From assembly GCF_002095385.1 (NCBI RefSeq), contig NZ_MIPP01000011.1, forward strand, positions 1-64,000: DNA of 64,000 nucleotides, written 5' to 3'. Position 1 is the stretch's first letter; each line of letters begins with the position of its first letter. The notes below the pieces were generated by a model. It made no database searches, was not told the DNA's origin, and saw only the letters and a list, made by a program, of their open reading frames with translations. Shown here one piece after another: positions 1-8,406 of the stretch. Made by a program: the position numbers and the translations under genes. This DNA comes from Pantoea eucrina (lineage in GTDB: Bacteria; Pseudomonadota; Gammaproteobacteria; Enterobacterales; Enterobacteriaceae).

Positions 1-755
1 AGCGCCATCAGAGCGGTCACACCGCGTCGCGCCTGCGCTGCGGCCCAGGCCTCAAGCCGCTCACCGATTAAAAACAGCAGCAGCACCATCGCAGCTTCGG
101 CATGAGCGCCCGTTACCAGCGCGCCGGCTGCAGCCGCCGTCATCAGCGTTTCGATTGAGAAAGGCGAGCCGCTGCGGATCCGCTGCCAGGCGCTGTGCGC
201 GACCGGCAGGAGAGCGGCCAGCGCGGTCGCGACAAACAGGCGATCGCCCCAGATCGGTGACTGCTGACTTATCAGCCAGCTCGTCAGCATCAGCAGTGCC
301 AGCAGCAGCAGCGCGGCGCGATCGCGCCAGCGTGAATCAGCCGGCGGGGGAGCGGGGGCATCAGCAGCGTGCAGCCTGAAGCCCGCCTGTTTTACCGCCT
401 GTTCTATGGCGGCCTGCATGGCGGCGGGGGCACAGACTTCCAGCTTTTCACTGGCAAAAATCACGCGCGCCTGCGTGACCTGCGGCAACTTTTGCACGGC
501 GGTTTCGATAGTGCGCGCGCAGCCCGGGCAGTCCATCCCGGTAATTCGCCAGCGCAGTGCAGGCTGCCCGTTAGCAGAGTCTCTGTTTTCATCCGCGTCA
601 GCTGACGCGGCGCTTCCGGCACAGCAGGCGGCGCCGGTCGTGACGGGCGTGGTCAGACGGGTGAAGCGGGCCGCGGGCAGGGGGCGCACGGCAGCGTGTG
701 GCTGCAGTTTGCTACCCGGCCGGTCACAGCCGCAGGGGGAAATCTGTTGATGCAT
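1..755 (-). CDS. zntA: ZntA Zn(II)/Cd(II)/Pb(II)-exporting P1B-type ATPase, N-terminal part
   Basis: ZntA pumps zinc, cadmium and lead out across the inner membrane. The window holds only the first 251 codons; the rest lies beyond position 1. The reading frame on the reverse strand starts at 755 and has a Cys-rich leader (CGC near residue 8, CC near residue 43), then the soluble metal-binding domain with GMDCPGC near residues 73-79, then a hydrophobic segment rich in Leu and the start of the transmembrane domain (SIETLMT, LIGERLE). These match E. coli ZntA. Upstream lies a textbook ZntR promoter, and yhhN follows as in E. coli. The phosphorylation and ATP-binding domains are not visible here. 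Confidence 0.93.
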   Translation of the reverse strand, partial: MHQQISPCGCDRPGSKLQPHAAVRPLPAARFTRLTTPVTTGAACCAGSAASADADENRDSANGQPALRWRITGMDCPGCARTIETAVQKLPQVTQARVIFASEKLEVCAPAAMQAAIEQAVKQAGFRLHAADAPAPPPADSRWRDRAALLLLALLMLTSWLISQQSPIWGDRLFVATALAALLPVAHSAWQRIRSGSPFSIETLMTAAAAGALVTGAHAEAAMVLLLFLIGERLEAWAAAQARRGVTALMA

Positions 756-769
756 GAAGCCTCCGGTAT

Positions 770-795
770 CAGTAACGGGCAGCTGCCCGTTACTG
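770..795. repeat. 26-bp perfect palindrome in the zntA leader
   Basis: CAGTAACGGGCAG is followed directly by its exact reverse complement, giving 26 bp with no loop. It starts one base downstream of the zntA -10 hexamer and therefore covers the predicted transcription start and early leader. It could form a leader hairpin or be a second operator. I know of no named site with this sequence. Confidence 0.7.
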
Positions 796-796
796 A

Positions 797-828
797 AGGC
801 TACACTCTGGAGTCAGCTCCAGAGTCAA
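797..828 (-). promoter_or_regulatory. ZntR-dependent zntA promoter
   Basis: On the reverse strand the -35 TTGACT (823-828) and -10 TAGCCT (797-802) are separated by 20 bp, the over-long spacer typical of MerR-family promoters. The spacer region carries the dyad ACTCTGGAG / CTCCAGAGT at 804-825, which matches the ZntR operator of E. coli. ZntR twists this DNA when it binds zinc and so switches on zntA. Confidence 0.9.
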
Positions 829-847
829 GCCCGGAATGGCCGGTGTA

Positions 848-1477
848 TCAGGAGAGCCAGAGTGAACGCACGATCATAAAATGACCGGCAAAATAGCAGG
901 CGGCGACAATGGCGCTGTCAGCGCTGAAGCGGCGGCGATAATGTGAAATAAACCAGATAATATTGGCCAGCAGCAGCAGGCCCGCACCAATCAGCAGCGA
1001 GAAACTGTAGTCGGTCGGACGGAAAAAGTAGTTTTCAGCCGCCATCCAGTTCATCACCAGCGTCATGCCAATCAGGGTACAGATGGGCCAGCGCAGCTCC
1101 TCCAGCCGCGTCCAGAGCAGCGCAATGACCGCAACGCCGATAATCAGAAACGTCAGCGGAATAGGCCAGTAGAAGCTCATGGTCATATGGGCGGTAAAAC
1201 TGATGGTGTAGAGCAGATGCGAAAGGAAAAACGCGCCCAGCGCATAAAGCATTTGCTGTCGGGGCAGCAGCATCAGCGCATCGCCTGCCAGCGTGGCAAT
1301 CAGTCCGGCAAGGATCAGATAGTCAGTGGTGTTCACGGCCGGTGCCTGCCAGGCCCAGGCAACCAGCAGCAGCAGGGTAACAGGTTTAAACAGCCAGCGT
1401 TGCCACTGCGGACCGCGATAGGAGGCATCCACATAAAGCCAGCCGGAAAAAAGTACTGCAAGGAAAGACCAAAGCAT
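848..1477 (-). CDS. yhhN: YhhN lysoplasmalogenase-type membrane protein
   Basis: This is a 209-residue protein of the TMEM86/YhhN family, polytopic in the inner membrane. Members of the family in animals hydrolyse lysoplasmalogens; the bacterial substrate is uncertain. It begins MLWSF and matches E. coli YhhN along its whole length, including [24 protein letters not shown] and the C-terminal [13 protein letters not shown]. The frame is open 45 codons further upstream, but homology and the GGGAG ribosome site seven bases before position 1477 fix the start. It is divergent from yhhM. Confidence 0.9.
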   Translation of the reverse strand: MLWSFLAVLFSGWLYVDASYRGPQWQRWLFKPVTLLLLVAWAWQAPAVNTTDYLILAGLIATLAGDALMLLPRQQMLYALGAFFLSHLLYTISFTAHMTMSFYWPIPLTFLIIGVAVIALLWTRLEELRWPICTLIGMTLVMNWMAAENYFFRPTDYSFSLLIGAGLLLLANIIWFISHYRRRFSADSAIVAACYFAGHFMIVRSLWLS

Positions 1478-1636
1478 TTTTTCTCCCTTTTGTAGACCAG
1501 ATGTCCACACTGTTGAAATATCCCAGACTCTCTTTGAGTTTAAGTTACCGCTGGCAAATGTGACAATCGGGCAACTCTGGTTGTATGCTTTAGCTTCTTT
1601 TTTAATGATCAAATGAAGTGAAGTGCGAGCAAAAAC

Positions 1637-1993
1637 ATGAGCAAACCACCGCTAATCTTTTTTATCGTCCTGGCGATTATCGCCATTCTGGCGACCCGGC
1701 AGTTTATCAAGCAGCGGCGGGAAGCTGCGGTTAACGACGCCTCCCCGGTACGATCGCTGACCGTGCAGGTAAAAACCAAGCGTGAATATCCGGCACCGAA
1801 TCGTCGTTCGCGTCAGCGCGAAGAGATTGCTGGTGAAGAGATGAAATATGAAGCCTGGTTTCATCCGCTGAACGGGGCGAGCGACATTAAAACCGCGGTC
1901 AGCGCCAGCGATTATCACCAGATGGATAAGGGCGTAAAAGGCGAGCTGAAGATGCAGGGCAGCCGTTTTGTCAGCTTTACCCCCGCGCGCTGA
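1637..1993 (+). CDS. yhhM: YhhM, DUF2500 family protein
   Basis: This 118-residue protein has one N-terminal membrane anchor (residues about 5-20, [14 protein letters not shown]) followed by a basic linker and a soluble C-terminal domain ending in [11 protein letters not shown]. It matches E. coli YhhM, a member of DUF2500 with no assigned function. The position between yhhN and yhhL is the same as in E. coli. The single anchor suggests the soluble part faces one side of the inner membrane. Confidence 0.88.
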   Translation: MSKPPLIFFIVLAIIAILATRQFIKQRREAAVNDASPVRSLTVQVKTKREYPAPNRRSRQREEIAGEEMKYEAWFHPLNGASDIKTAVSASDYHQMDKGVKGELKMQGSRFVSFTPAR

Positions 1994-2032
1994 AACCGGA
2001 GCACCGGCAAAGGTGGTCCGGTTAGCGCCGGA

Positions 2033-2302
2033 TCACATCTTCGGATAGTGCTTTTTCTGCCAGGCGAGCAGTTCAAATACCCCGAAAAAGAAAATCTTAG
2101 CCTGCGTGGCGCCGCTCAGCTTCGGCGCCTCTTTGGGCTGGGTGGCGCGCAGCAGCACCAGCTGCAGTCCATGCATAATCACCATGAAAAACAGGGCGAC
2201 ATGCACAAAATAGCGCAGCGGTGTGGGGAAAGGGTGCACCAGATTAAGCAGCAGAAAAGCCCAGACGCAAATCATCAGTAACCGTCCCAGATTAAGCCAC
2301 AT
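2033..2302 (-). CDS. yhhL: YhhL, DUF1145 membrane protein
   Basis: This is an 89-residue inner-membrane protein with two or three hydrophobic segments and the C-terminal sequence GVFELLAWQKKHYPKM, typical of E. coli YhhL. There are two ATG codons in a row (2305 and 2302). The AGGAGG ribosome site is three bases from the first and six from the second, so the second is preferred. The gene overlaps the end of rsmD by 11 bases and is probably translated in coupling with it. The function is unknown. Confidence 0.87.
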   Translation of the reverse strand: MWLNLGRLLMICVWAFLLLNLVHPFPTPLRYFVHVALFFMVIMHGLQLVLLRATQPKEAPKLSGATQAKIFFFGVFELLAWQKKHYPKM

Positions 2303-2900
2303 CATGCGCCTCCTGTTGGCGTTGATAGAGTCGATAGGCGACCTGACCGGCGATCTTCTCCCGGTAAAGCTGCCAGCTGGCGGGCACGTCAGGGGCCCCC
2401 TGTTCCACTTCACTTTCCACATAAATCAGCGCGTCTGCGCTCAGCCACTGATTGCGCTCCAGCAGCGCCAGTGTCTCCGCCAGCAGCCCTTTGCGAAAGG
2501 GCGGATCGACAAATACGATATCAAAAGCTTCGCCAGGCTGCGCCAGCCACTGCAGCGCGCTGGTCTGCACCACCGTCGCCTGCGTGGCGCGCAGCGTGTC
2601 GACATTGCGCGACAGCTGCTGCGCTACGCTGCGCTCCAGCTCCAGCAGCGTGACTGAACCCGCATAGCGCGACAGCGCTTCGAGACCCAGCGCACCGCTG
2701 CCGGCGAAGCAGTCGAGGCAGCGCGCCTGCGGAAGGTCGGGTGCCAGCCAGTTAAACAGGGTTTCGCGTACGCGATCGGTCGTGGGGCGCAGGCCTGCGC
2801 TATCCGGCACCGGAAGTTTACGGCCGCGCCACTGGCCGCCAATGATGCGGATCTGGCCAGCGCCGCCGCCGCTGCGGGGTGATTTACTCATTTTGCTCAC
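2292..2900 (-). CDS. rsmD: RsmD 16S rRNA (guanine-966-N2) methyltransferase
   Basis: RsmD transfers a methyl group from S-adenosylmethionine to G966 of 16S rRNA in the assembling 30S subunit. The 202-residue protein shows the Rossmann-like SAM site CFAGSGALGLEALSR near residues 64-78 and the catalytic DPPF motif in FVDPPF. The N-terminal GQIRIIGGQWRGRKLPVP and GLRPTTDRVRETLFNWL are hallmarks of the family. It is divergent from ftsY, as in E. coli, and overlaps yhhL downstream. The start could be the first Met or Met4. Confidence 0.95.
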   Translation of the reverse strand: MSKMSKSPRSGGGAGQIRIIGGQWRGRKLPVPDSAGLRPTTDRVRETLFNWLAPDLPQARCLDCFAGSGALGLEALSRYAGSVTLLELERSVAQQLSRNVDTLRATQATVVQTSALQWLAQPGEAFDIVFVDPPFRKGLLAETLALLERNQWLSADALIYVESEVEQGAPDVPASWQLYREKIAGQVAYRLYQRQQEAHDVA

Positions 2901-3119
2901 AACTCGTCATAATTTGTTGCGTAGTTTAACGGGCGCGACAGGCAGAAGAAACGTAAAAAAGGGTGCTGTGGTGCGCTGGCCGGAAAGTGTTAGACTATTG
3001 AACGATACAGGCGTGCGTAATTCGCTGATTTTACGCCGCAGAAAGCTAAAAAACTGAATTTATATCCCCTGGGGACAGCGTGCTACCGGGAATAAGCCAT
3101 CGAGGAGTGTAGTTACACA

Positions 3120-4781
3120 ATGGCAAAAGAGAAAAAACGCGGCTTTTTTTCCTGGCTGGGATTTGGCAAGGAAGAGCAGGCACCCGCCCCGGCTGAAGAG
3201 CAGGTAAAAGAGCAGCCTGCAGAGGAGGCTCAGCCCGCTGCCGCTGAAGAGAGTGCGTCAGAGCGTGCCGAAGCGCAGGCAGCAGAAACCGTTGCGCTGA
3301 CGGAGCAACTGGCGAAAGAGCAGGCGGCAGCAGATCAGGCAGCCCGGCATGCGCTGCCACCTGAAGAGGCCATCATCACCGCTCAGCCGGAGGAGATCCT
3401 GCTGGAAGAGGAGCCTGAGCTGACGCCGCTGCCGGTCAATGAAGAGATCCTGCCGGAAGAGGAGCCCGGGCTGGCGCCGCTGCCGGTTAATGAAGAGATC
3501 CTGCCGGAAGAGGAGCCTGAACGGGCGCCGCTGCCGGTTGCTGAAGAGACCCTGCCGCAAGAAGAACCTGAACTGGCGCCGCTGCCGGAAGAGATACCGG
3601 CTGCCACTGCCGGGGAGCCACCGCTGACAGCCGCCGTCGCGCCGGAACCGGTTCTGCCCGGCGATGAAAGCCAGCTGGCGGAAGCGGAACCTCTGGCAGA
3701 TGAGGATGCGCCGCTCAGCGATGAAGAGCTGGAGGCACTGGCGCTGGCGGAAACCTACGCTGAAGACGCCGCTGCAGACTCTGCAGACTCTGCAGACACC
3801 GTAAGCGATCTTCCGCTGGCGGCCGCGCCTATTGTGGCGCAGGAGCAGGAGCGCCCGACTAAAGAGGGCTTTTTTGCGCGCCTCAAGCGCAGCCTGGTTA
3901 AAACGCGCACCAACCTTGGCTCAGGTTTTATCAGCCTGTTTCGCGGTAAAAAGATTGATGACGACCTGTTTGACGAGCTGGAAGAGCAGCTGCTGATTGC
4001 GGATGTGGGCGTGGAAACCACTCGCCGGATTATCACCAGCCTGACTCAGCAGGCGAGCCGCAAACAGCTGCGCGATGCTGAAGCGCTCTATGGTCTGCTG
4101 AAGGCGGAAATGGCCGGCATTCTCGATAAAGTCGATGCGCCGCTGGATGTCAGTGGCAAAACGCCGTTTGTGATCCTGATGGTCGGCGTAAACGGCGTTG
4201 GCAAAACCACCACTATCGGTAAACTGGCGCGCCAGTATCAGGCGGAAGGCAAATCGGTGATGCTGGCTGCCGGCGATACCTTCCGTGCCGCTGCGGTCGA
4301 GCAGCTGCAGGTGTGGGGAGAGCGCAATCATATTCCGGTTGTGGCACAGCATACCGGTGCGGATTCCGCCTCGGTGATTTTCGATGCTATTCAGGCGGCG
4401 AAGTCGCGCAATGTGGATGTATTAATTGCCGATACCGCTGGTCGCCTGCAGAACAAATCGCACCTGATGGAAGAGCTGAAAAAAATCACCCGCGTGATGA
4501 AGAAGCTGGATGAGGATGCGCCGCATGAAGTGATGCTGACGTTAGATGCCAGCACCGGACAGAATGCGGTGAGTCAGGCAAAACTGTTTAATGAAGCGGT
4601 AGGACTAACAGGTATCGCCCTGACCAAGCTGGACGGCACGGCGAAGGGGGGCGTTATCTTCTCTATTGCCGATCAGTTCAGCATTCCTATTCGCTATATC
4701 GGTGTCGGAGAAGGCATCGAAGATTTACGGCCATTTAAGGCCGAAGACTTTATTGAGGCACTGTTTGCCCGAGAGGAATGA
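3120..4781 (+). CDS. ftsY: FtsY signal-recognition-particle receptor GTPase
   Basis: FtsY is the SRP receptor that delivers ribosome-nascent chain complexes to the Sec translocon at the inner membrane. At 553 residues it is longer than E. coli FtsY (497). The N-terminal membrane-binding helix is MAKEKKRGFFSWLGFG. The acidic A domain contains a 17-residue repeat, three full copies and a part, at residues 96-157. The NG domain follows from about residue 250, with the P-loop GVNGVGKTT near 356-364, DTAGR and TKLDGTAKGG. The gene heads the ftsY-ftsE-ftsX operon, and its stop overlaps an ATG just before ftsE. Confidence 0.97.
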   Translation: MAKEKKRGFFSWLGFGKEEQAPAPAEEQVKEQPAEEAQPAAAEESASERAEAQAAETVALTEQLAKEQAAADQAARHALPPEEAIITAQPEEILLEEEPELTPLPVNEEILPEEEPGLAPLPVNEEILPEEEPERAPLPVAEETLPQEEPELAPLPEEIPAATAGEPPLTAAVAPEPVLPGDESQLAEAEPLADEDAPLSDEELEALALAETYAEDAAADSADSADTVSDLPLAAAPIVAQEQERPTKEGFFARLKRSLVKTRTNLGSGFISLFRGKKIDDDLFDELEEQLLIADVGVETTRRIITSLTQQASRKQLRDAEALYGLLKAEMAGILDKVDAPLDVSGKTPFVILMVGVNGVGKTTTIGKLARQYQAEGKSVMLAAGDTFRAAAVEQLQVWGERNHIPVVAQHTGADSASVIFDAIQAAKSRNVDVLIADTAGRLQNKSHLMEELKKITRVMKKLDEDAPHEVMLTLDASTGQNAVSQAKLFNEAVGLTGIALTKLDGTAKGGVIFSIADQFSIPIRYIGVGEGIEDLRPFKAEDFIEALFAREE

Positions 4782-4786
4782 TTGGC

Positions 4787-5455
4787 ATGATTCGCTTTGA
4801 AGAAGTCAGTAAGGCTTATCTGGGAGGACGCCAGGCGCTGCAGGGGGTCGATTTTCATCTGCGTCCCGGCGAGATGTCCTTCCTGACCGGACACTCCGGC
4901 GCGGGTAAAAGTACCCTGCTAAAGCTGATTTGCGGCATTGAGCGTCCGAGCGCCGGGCAGATCTGGTTCAGCGGGCACGATATCTCCCGCCTGCGTCACA
5001 GCGAAGTGCCGTTTCTGCGGCGCCAGATTGGCATGATTTTCCAGGATCACCATCTGCTGATGGATCGCTCTGTTTATGACAATGTGGCTATCCCGCTGAT
5101 TATTTCCGGCGCCAGCGGCGAAGATATCCGCCGTCGTGTTTCAGCGGCCCTGGATAAAGTCGGCCTGCTCGACAAAGCGAAAAGTTACCCGATTCAGCTC
5201 TCCGGCGGTGAACAGCAGCGCGTAGGTATTGCGCGCGCGGTGGTTAATAAACCCGCCGTACTGCTGGCAGATGAACCCACCGGTAACCTCGATAATGCAC
5301 TGTCAGAAGATATCCTGCGCCTGTTTGAAGAGTTTAACCGGGTCGGGGTAACGGTACTGATGGCAACCCACGATCTGGGGCTGATCGCGCGGCGCAACTA
5401 TCGCGTGATGACGCTGAATCAGGGACGTCTGCACGGAGGCCACGATGGTCAATAA
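4787..5455 (+). CDS. ftsE: FtsE cell-division ABC ATPase
   Basis: FtsE is the cytoplasmic ATPase of the FtsEX complex, which activates murein hydrolases through EnvC at the division septum. The 222-residue protein has Walker [10 protein letters not shown], signature LSGGEQQR, Walker [14 protein letters not shown] and the H-loop ATHD. An earlier in-frame ATG at 4778 overlaps the ftsY stop, but the E. coli protein begins MIRFE, which corresponds to 4787. It overlaps ftsX by 11 bases. Confidence 0.96.
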   Translation: MIRFEEVSKAYLGGRQALQGVDFHLRPGEMSFLTGHSGAGKSTLLKLICGIERPSAGQIWFSGHDISRLRHSEVPFLRRQIGMIFQDHHLLMDRSVYDNVAIPLIISGASGEDIRRRVSAALDKVGLLDKAKSYPIQLSGGEQQRVGIARAVVNKPAVLLADEPTGNLDNALSEDILRLFEEFNRVGVTVLMATHDLGLIARRNYRVMTLNQGRLHGGHDGQ

Positions 5456-6440
5456 ACGCAACAAGCGCCCGGCGGCGGCCAGAGCGGCAAAGCAGCCTAA
5501 AACCCCGTCAAAGCGCAAGGCGCTGAAAGGTGGCTGGCAGGAGCAGTGGCGCTACGCCCTGCGCAGTACGCTGTCTGATATGTGGCGCCAGCCGCTGGCA
5601 ACGCTGCTTACCGTTATGGTTATCGCGATTTCACTGACGCTGCCCAGCGTCTGTTACATGGTGTGGAAAAACGTCAGCCAGGCGGCCACCCAGTGGTATC
5701 CGGCGCCGCAGCTGACGGTCTATCTCGACAAGACGCTGGACGACAGTGCGGCAGAAAGCGTCACCGCACAGCTTAAGCAGCTGGAAGGCGTCGACAGTGT
5801 GAACTACCTGACGCGCGACGAGGCGCAGAGTGAGTTTCGCAACTGGTCTGGCTTTGGCGGCGCGATGGATCTGCTGGAGCAGAATCCGCTGCCGGCGGTG
5901 GCTATCATCACGCCGAAGCTTAATTTCCAGAACTCCGACACTATGGCAAGCCTGCGCGATCGGGTGGCAAAAGTGCAGGGCGTGGATGAAGTACGGATGG
6001 ATGACAGCTGGTTTGCCCGTCTGGCGGCGCTGACCGGTCTGGTCGGGCAGGTGGCCTCTATGATCGGTCTGCTGATGATTGTGGCAGTGTTCCTGGTGAT
6101 TGGTAACAGCGTCCGGCTCAGCATCTTTGCCCGGCGTGACACCATCAACGTCCAGAAGCTGATTGGCGCAACGGATGGCTTTATCCTGCGGCCGTTCCTC
6201 TATGGCGGTGCGCTGCTCGGTTTTGCCGGTGCGCTGCTGTCGCTGGTGCTGTCTGAAGTACTGGTGCTGCGACTGCAGTCGGTGGTGGCGCAGGTCGCGT
6301 CGGTGTTTGGCACCGCCTTTACGCTGGAAGGTTTTGCGTGGGACGAAGGCCTGCTGCTGCTGCTGATTGCCGCCATTATTGGCTGGATTGCTGCCTGGCT
6401 TGCCACTGTACAACATTTACGCCGATTTACGCCGCAGTAA
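5445..6440 (+). CDS. ftsX: FtsX cell-division ABC permease
   Basis: FtsX is the membrane partner of FtsE. The 331-residue protein has a basic cytoplasmic N-terminus, a first membrane helix ([16 protein letters not shown]), a periplasmic domain of about 110 residues that contacts EnvC, then three more helices. Conserved stretches include [32 protein letters not shown] and [21 protein letters not shown]. It is about 20 residues shorter than E. coli FtsX, all in the variable N-terminus. It is the last gene of the ftsYEX operon. Confidence 0.96.
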   Translation: MVNKRNKRPAAARAAKQPKTPSKRKALKGGWQEQWRYALRSTLSDMWRQPLATLLTVMVIAISLTLPSVCYMVWKNVSQAATQWYPAPQLTVYLDKTLDDSAAESVTAQLKQLEGVDSVNYLTRDEAQSEFRNWSGFGGAMDLLEQNPLPAVAIITPKLNFQNSDTMASLRDRVAKVQGVDEVRMDDSWFARLAALTGLVGQVASMIGLLMIVAVFLVIGNSVRLSIFARRDTINVQKLIGATDGFILRPFLYGGALLGFAGALLSLVLSEVLVLRLQSVVAQVASVFGTAFTLEGFAWDEGLLLLLIAAIIGWIAAWLATVQHLRRFTPQ

Positions 6441-6555
6441 CCCATGGCAACGATTTTTTGATATACTCTTCCTCTGCCGCCAGCGATGCAGGCGCAGAGG
6501 AATGCTCCGATTTTCCCCGCTGTCACCTGTGTGTAAAATATTCACTGCTATAATT

Positions 6556-6582
6556 GAACTTGTGGATAACCCTGGCGTCTAA
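6556..6582 (+). promoter_or_regulatory. Sigma-E promoter of rpoH overlapping a DnaA box
   Basis: GAACTT (6556-6561) and TCTAA (6578-6582) are 16 bp apart and match the sigma-E promoter P3 of E. coli rpoH (GAACTT-16-TCTGA). The sequence TGTGGATAA at 6561-6569 is the complement of the consensus DnaA box TTATCCACA and overlaps the -35 element. In E. coli, DnaA represses rpoH transcription through such boxes. Just upstream, TATAAT at 6549-6554 could be the -10 of a sigma-70 promoter, but I see no good -35 for it. Confidence 0.75.
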
Positions 6583-6680
6583 TTAGCACAGATTGCTGTT
6601 GGTTTTCGCCTGACGTTGACATACTGTAGCGTCTGCGTAAGGACACGCGCAGCAACTCCATTGAATTTGTGAGGGTTTGA

Positions 6681-7538
6681 ATGACCAAAGAAATGCAAAC
6701 TTTAGCGATTGCTCCTCTGGGCAACCTGGAATCTTACGTTCGGGCTGCCAACAACTGGCCGGTATTGACGGCAGAAGAGGAAAAAGCACTGGCTGAGCGG
6801 CTGCATTACCAGGGCGATCTGGATGCAGCGAAAACGCTGATCCTGTCACACCTGCGCTTTGTTGTTCACATCGCACGTAACTATGCAGGTTATGGTCTGC
6901 CACAGGCGGATCTGATTCAGGAAGGCAACATCGGCCTGATGAAAGCGGTGCGCCGTTTTAATCCGGAAGTCGGCGTGCGCCTGGTCTCATTTGCAGTGCA
7001 CTGGATCAAAGCAGAGATCCACGAGTACGTGCTGCGCAACTGGCGCATTGTCAAAGTCGCTACCACCAAAGCGCAGCGTAAGCTGTTCTTTAACCTGCGT
7101 AAAACCAAGCAGCGTCTGGGCTGGTTTAATCAGGATGAAGTTGACATGGTGGCGCGTGAACTCGGCGTCAGCACGAAAGATGTGCTGGAGATGGAGTCGC
7201 GTATGGCGGCACAGGACATGACCTTTGATATGTCCTCTGACGATGAGACGGGCGACGGCAAGCCAATGGCTCCCGTACTCTACCTGCAGGATAAAACATC
7301 AGACTTCGCTGACGGTATCGAAGAGGATAACTGGGACGCCCACGCAGCGGATAAGCTGAGTGATGCGATGCTCAGCCTGGATGAGCGCAGTCAGCATATC
7401 ATCCGTGCCCGCTGGCTGGATGATGACAATAAAACCACGCTGCAGGAGCTGGCCGACCGCTATGGCGTTTCAGCGGAGCGCGTGCGTCAGCTGGAAAAGA
7501 ATGCGATGAAAAAGCTGCGCATGGCGATTGAAGCCTGA
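6681..7538 (+). CDS. rpoH: RpoH, RNA polymerase heat-shock sigma factor (sigma-32)
   Basis: Sigma-32 directs RNA polymerase to heat-shock promoters. The 285-residue protein carries region 2 ([29 protein letters not shown]), the RpoH box ([17 protein letters not shown]) and region 4 with the helix-turn-helix [28 protein letters not shown]. It matches E. coli RpoH (284 residues). The start follows GAGGG, and the early codons after the ATG correspond to the segment that forms the thermosensor hairpin in E. coli. A strong terminator follows. Confidence 0.98.
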   Translation: MTKEMQTLAIAPLGNLESYVRAANNWPVLTAEEEKALAERLHYQGDLDAAKTLILSHLRFVVHIARNYAGYGLPQADLIQEGNIGLMKAVRRFNPEVGVRLVSFAVHWIKAEIHEYVLRNWRIVKVATTKAQRKLFFNLRKTKQRLGWFNQDEVDMVARELGVSTKDVLEMESRMAAQDMTFDMSSDDETGDGKPMAPVLYLQDKTSDFADGIEEDNWDAHAADKLSDAMLSLDERSQHIIRARWLDDDNKTTLQELADRYGVSAERVRQLEKNAMKKLRMAIEA

Positions 7539-7556
7539 CAGTTCGCAGACGGTAAT

Positions 7557-7585
7557 AAGGGCAACCTCAGGGTTGCCCTTTTTTA
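7557..7585 (+). terminator. rpoH intrinsic terminator
   Basis: The stem AGGGCAACC / GGTTGCCCT with a short loop is followed by a run of T. It lies 20 bases after the rpoH stop and before the convergent panM gene. Confidence 0.9.
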
Positions 7586-7609
7586 TGTCCGCCGTCCGGC
7601 CGCGCAACG

Positions 7610-8005
7610 CTACTCTGCCACTTTTACCCAGCCATCTGCCTGCGCGCGGAAGCCACACGCCTGCATAAACGCTGCCCGGATCCCCTGGTCAGCATAGCCA
7701 TCATCCGCAATCCACCAGTGATCCTGCGAACCATTCTGCGCCAGAGTCTCCTCCAGTAAGTAACGCCCGACGCCGCGCCGGCGCGTAGCCTCACGGACTT
7801 CAAAGTGCGTGATTTTGCCGTGGGTACCGCGGATTTCCAGCTGCAGCGCGCCCAGCAGCCGATCGTTAAACCGCGCGGCATAGAGCCGCTGCGTATCACT
7901 CAATGTCTTTTCCAGCTGCGCAATATCCTGCTGTGGCCAGATTTTAGCGAGATCGATGCGATCCTGCGGCGTAAGTGAAACGATACGCTGAATAGTGAGT
8001 TTCAT
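7610..8005 (-). CDS. panM: PanM, PanD-maturation acetyltransferase-like protein
   Basis: PanM (PanZ, YhhK) binds aspartate decarboxylase pro-PanD and triggers its self-cleavage, giving the beta-alanine branch of pantothenate and CoA synthesis. The 131-residue GNAT-fold protein has the acetyl-CoA binding loop RRRGVGRYLLEE and the family features LYAARFNDRLLGA and AFMQACGF. The start at 8005 (MKLTIQR) follows E. coli; the frame is open ten codons further upstream. It is convergent with rpoH and divergent from livK. E. coli has livJ between rpoH and panM; no livJ is present here. Confidence 0.9.
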   Translation of the reverse strand: MKLTIQRIVSLTPQDRIDLAKIWPQQDIAQLEKTLSDTQRLYAARFNDRLLGALQLEIRGTHGKITHFEVREATRRRGVGRYLLEETLAQNGSQDHWWIADDGYADQGIRAAFMQACGFRAQADGWVKVAE

Positions 8006-8406
8006 AACCCGTACCTGTACTGGCAGAAAGGGCATAGTGTAGCGAATTTATACAGTCAGAGCGCTGTCACTTTTTTGCGATAAAAACAGGTCAAATGGCA
8101 GACACTTTGCCAGGATTGTGGAGTAAGCCCGCAACGATTGCCGAATAAGCCAGCATAACGCGCTACCCTGGTGCACAAATTACGGCCATAACCTCCAGAG
8201 TATTATGCTGTTCAGGCCGCTCATTACTGAATATGTCAGTTGATTTACAGCAGAAAATTCCTGTTTAATAACCTGAAAATAAAGCTGTTTTAACAAAAAA
8301 AGCCAGATAAGAACGCTAACTCCTTCTATCTGAATCAGTTTCCTCTTTCACTGGCTGAAATAAAACCAATCACAACAGACACGACATAACAGATGGGGAA
8401 GTACGC
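8006..8406. other. panM-livK intergenic region, no gene
   Basis: These 401 bases between the divergent panM and livK hold no credible coding frame. The AT-rich half near livK contains a possible promoter (8240-8269). A leader of this length would suit Lrp and leucine control, as known for E. coli livK, but I see no site I can name with confidence. Confidence 0.5.
8240..8269 (+). promoter_or_regulatory. Candidate livK promoter
   Basis: TTGATT (8240-8245) and TTTAAT (8264-8269) are separated by 18 bp, giving a plausible sigma-70 promoter about 130 bases before livK. This rests on consensus matching alone. Confidence 0.35.

Noticed and set aside
5631-6416. A 261-codon open frame on the minus strand across ftsX
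   Set aside because: Shadow frame with Gln- and His-rich composition and no family features; ftsX itself is unmistakable.
6549-6554. TATAAT upstream of rpoH as a strong sigma-70 promoter
   Set aside because: No acceptable -35 lies 16-18 bp upstream (the 17-bp position reads CCTGTG), so it is mentioned only as a possibility.
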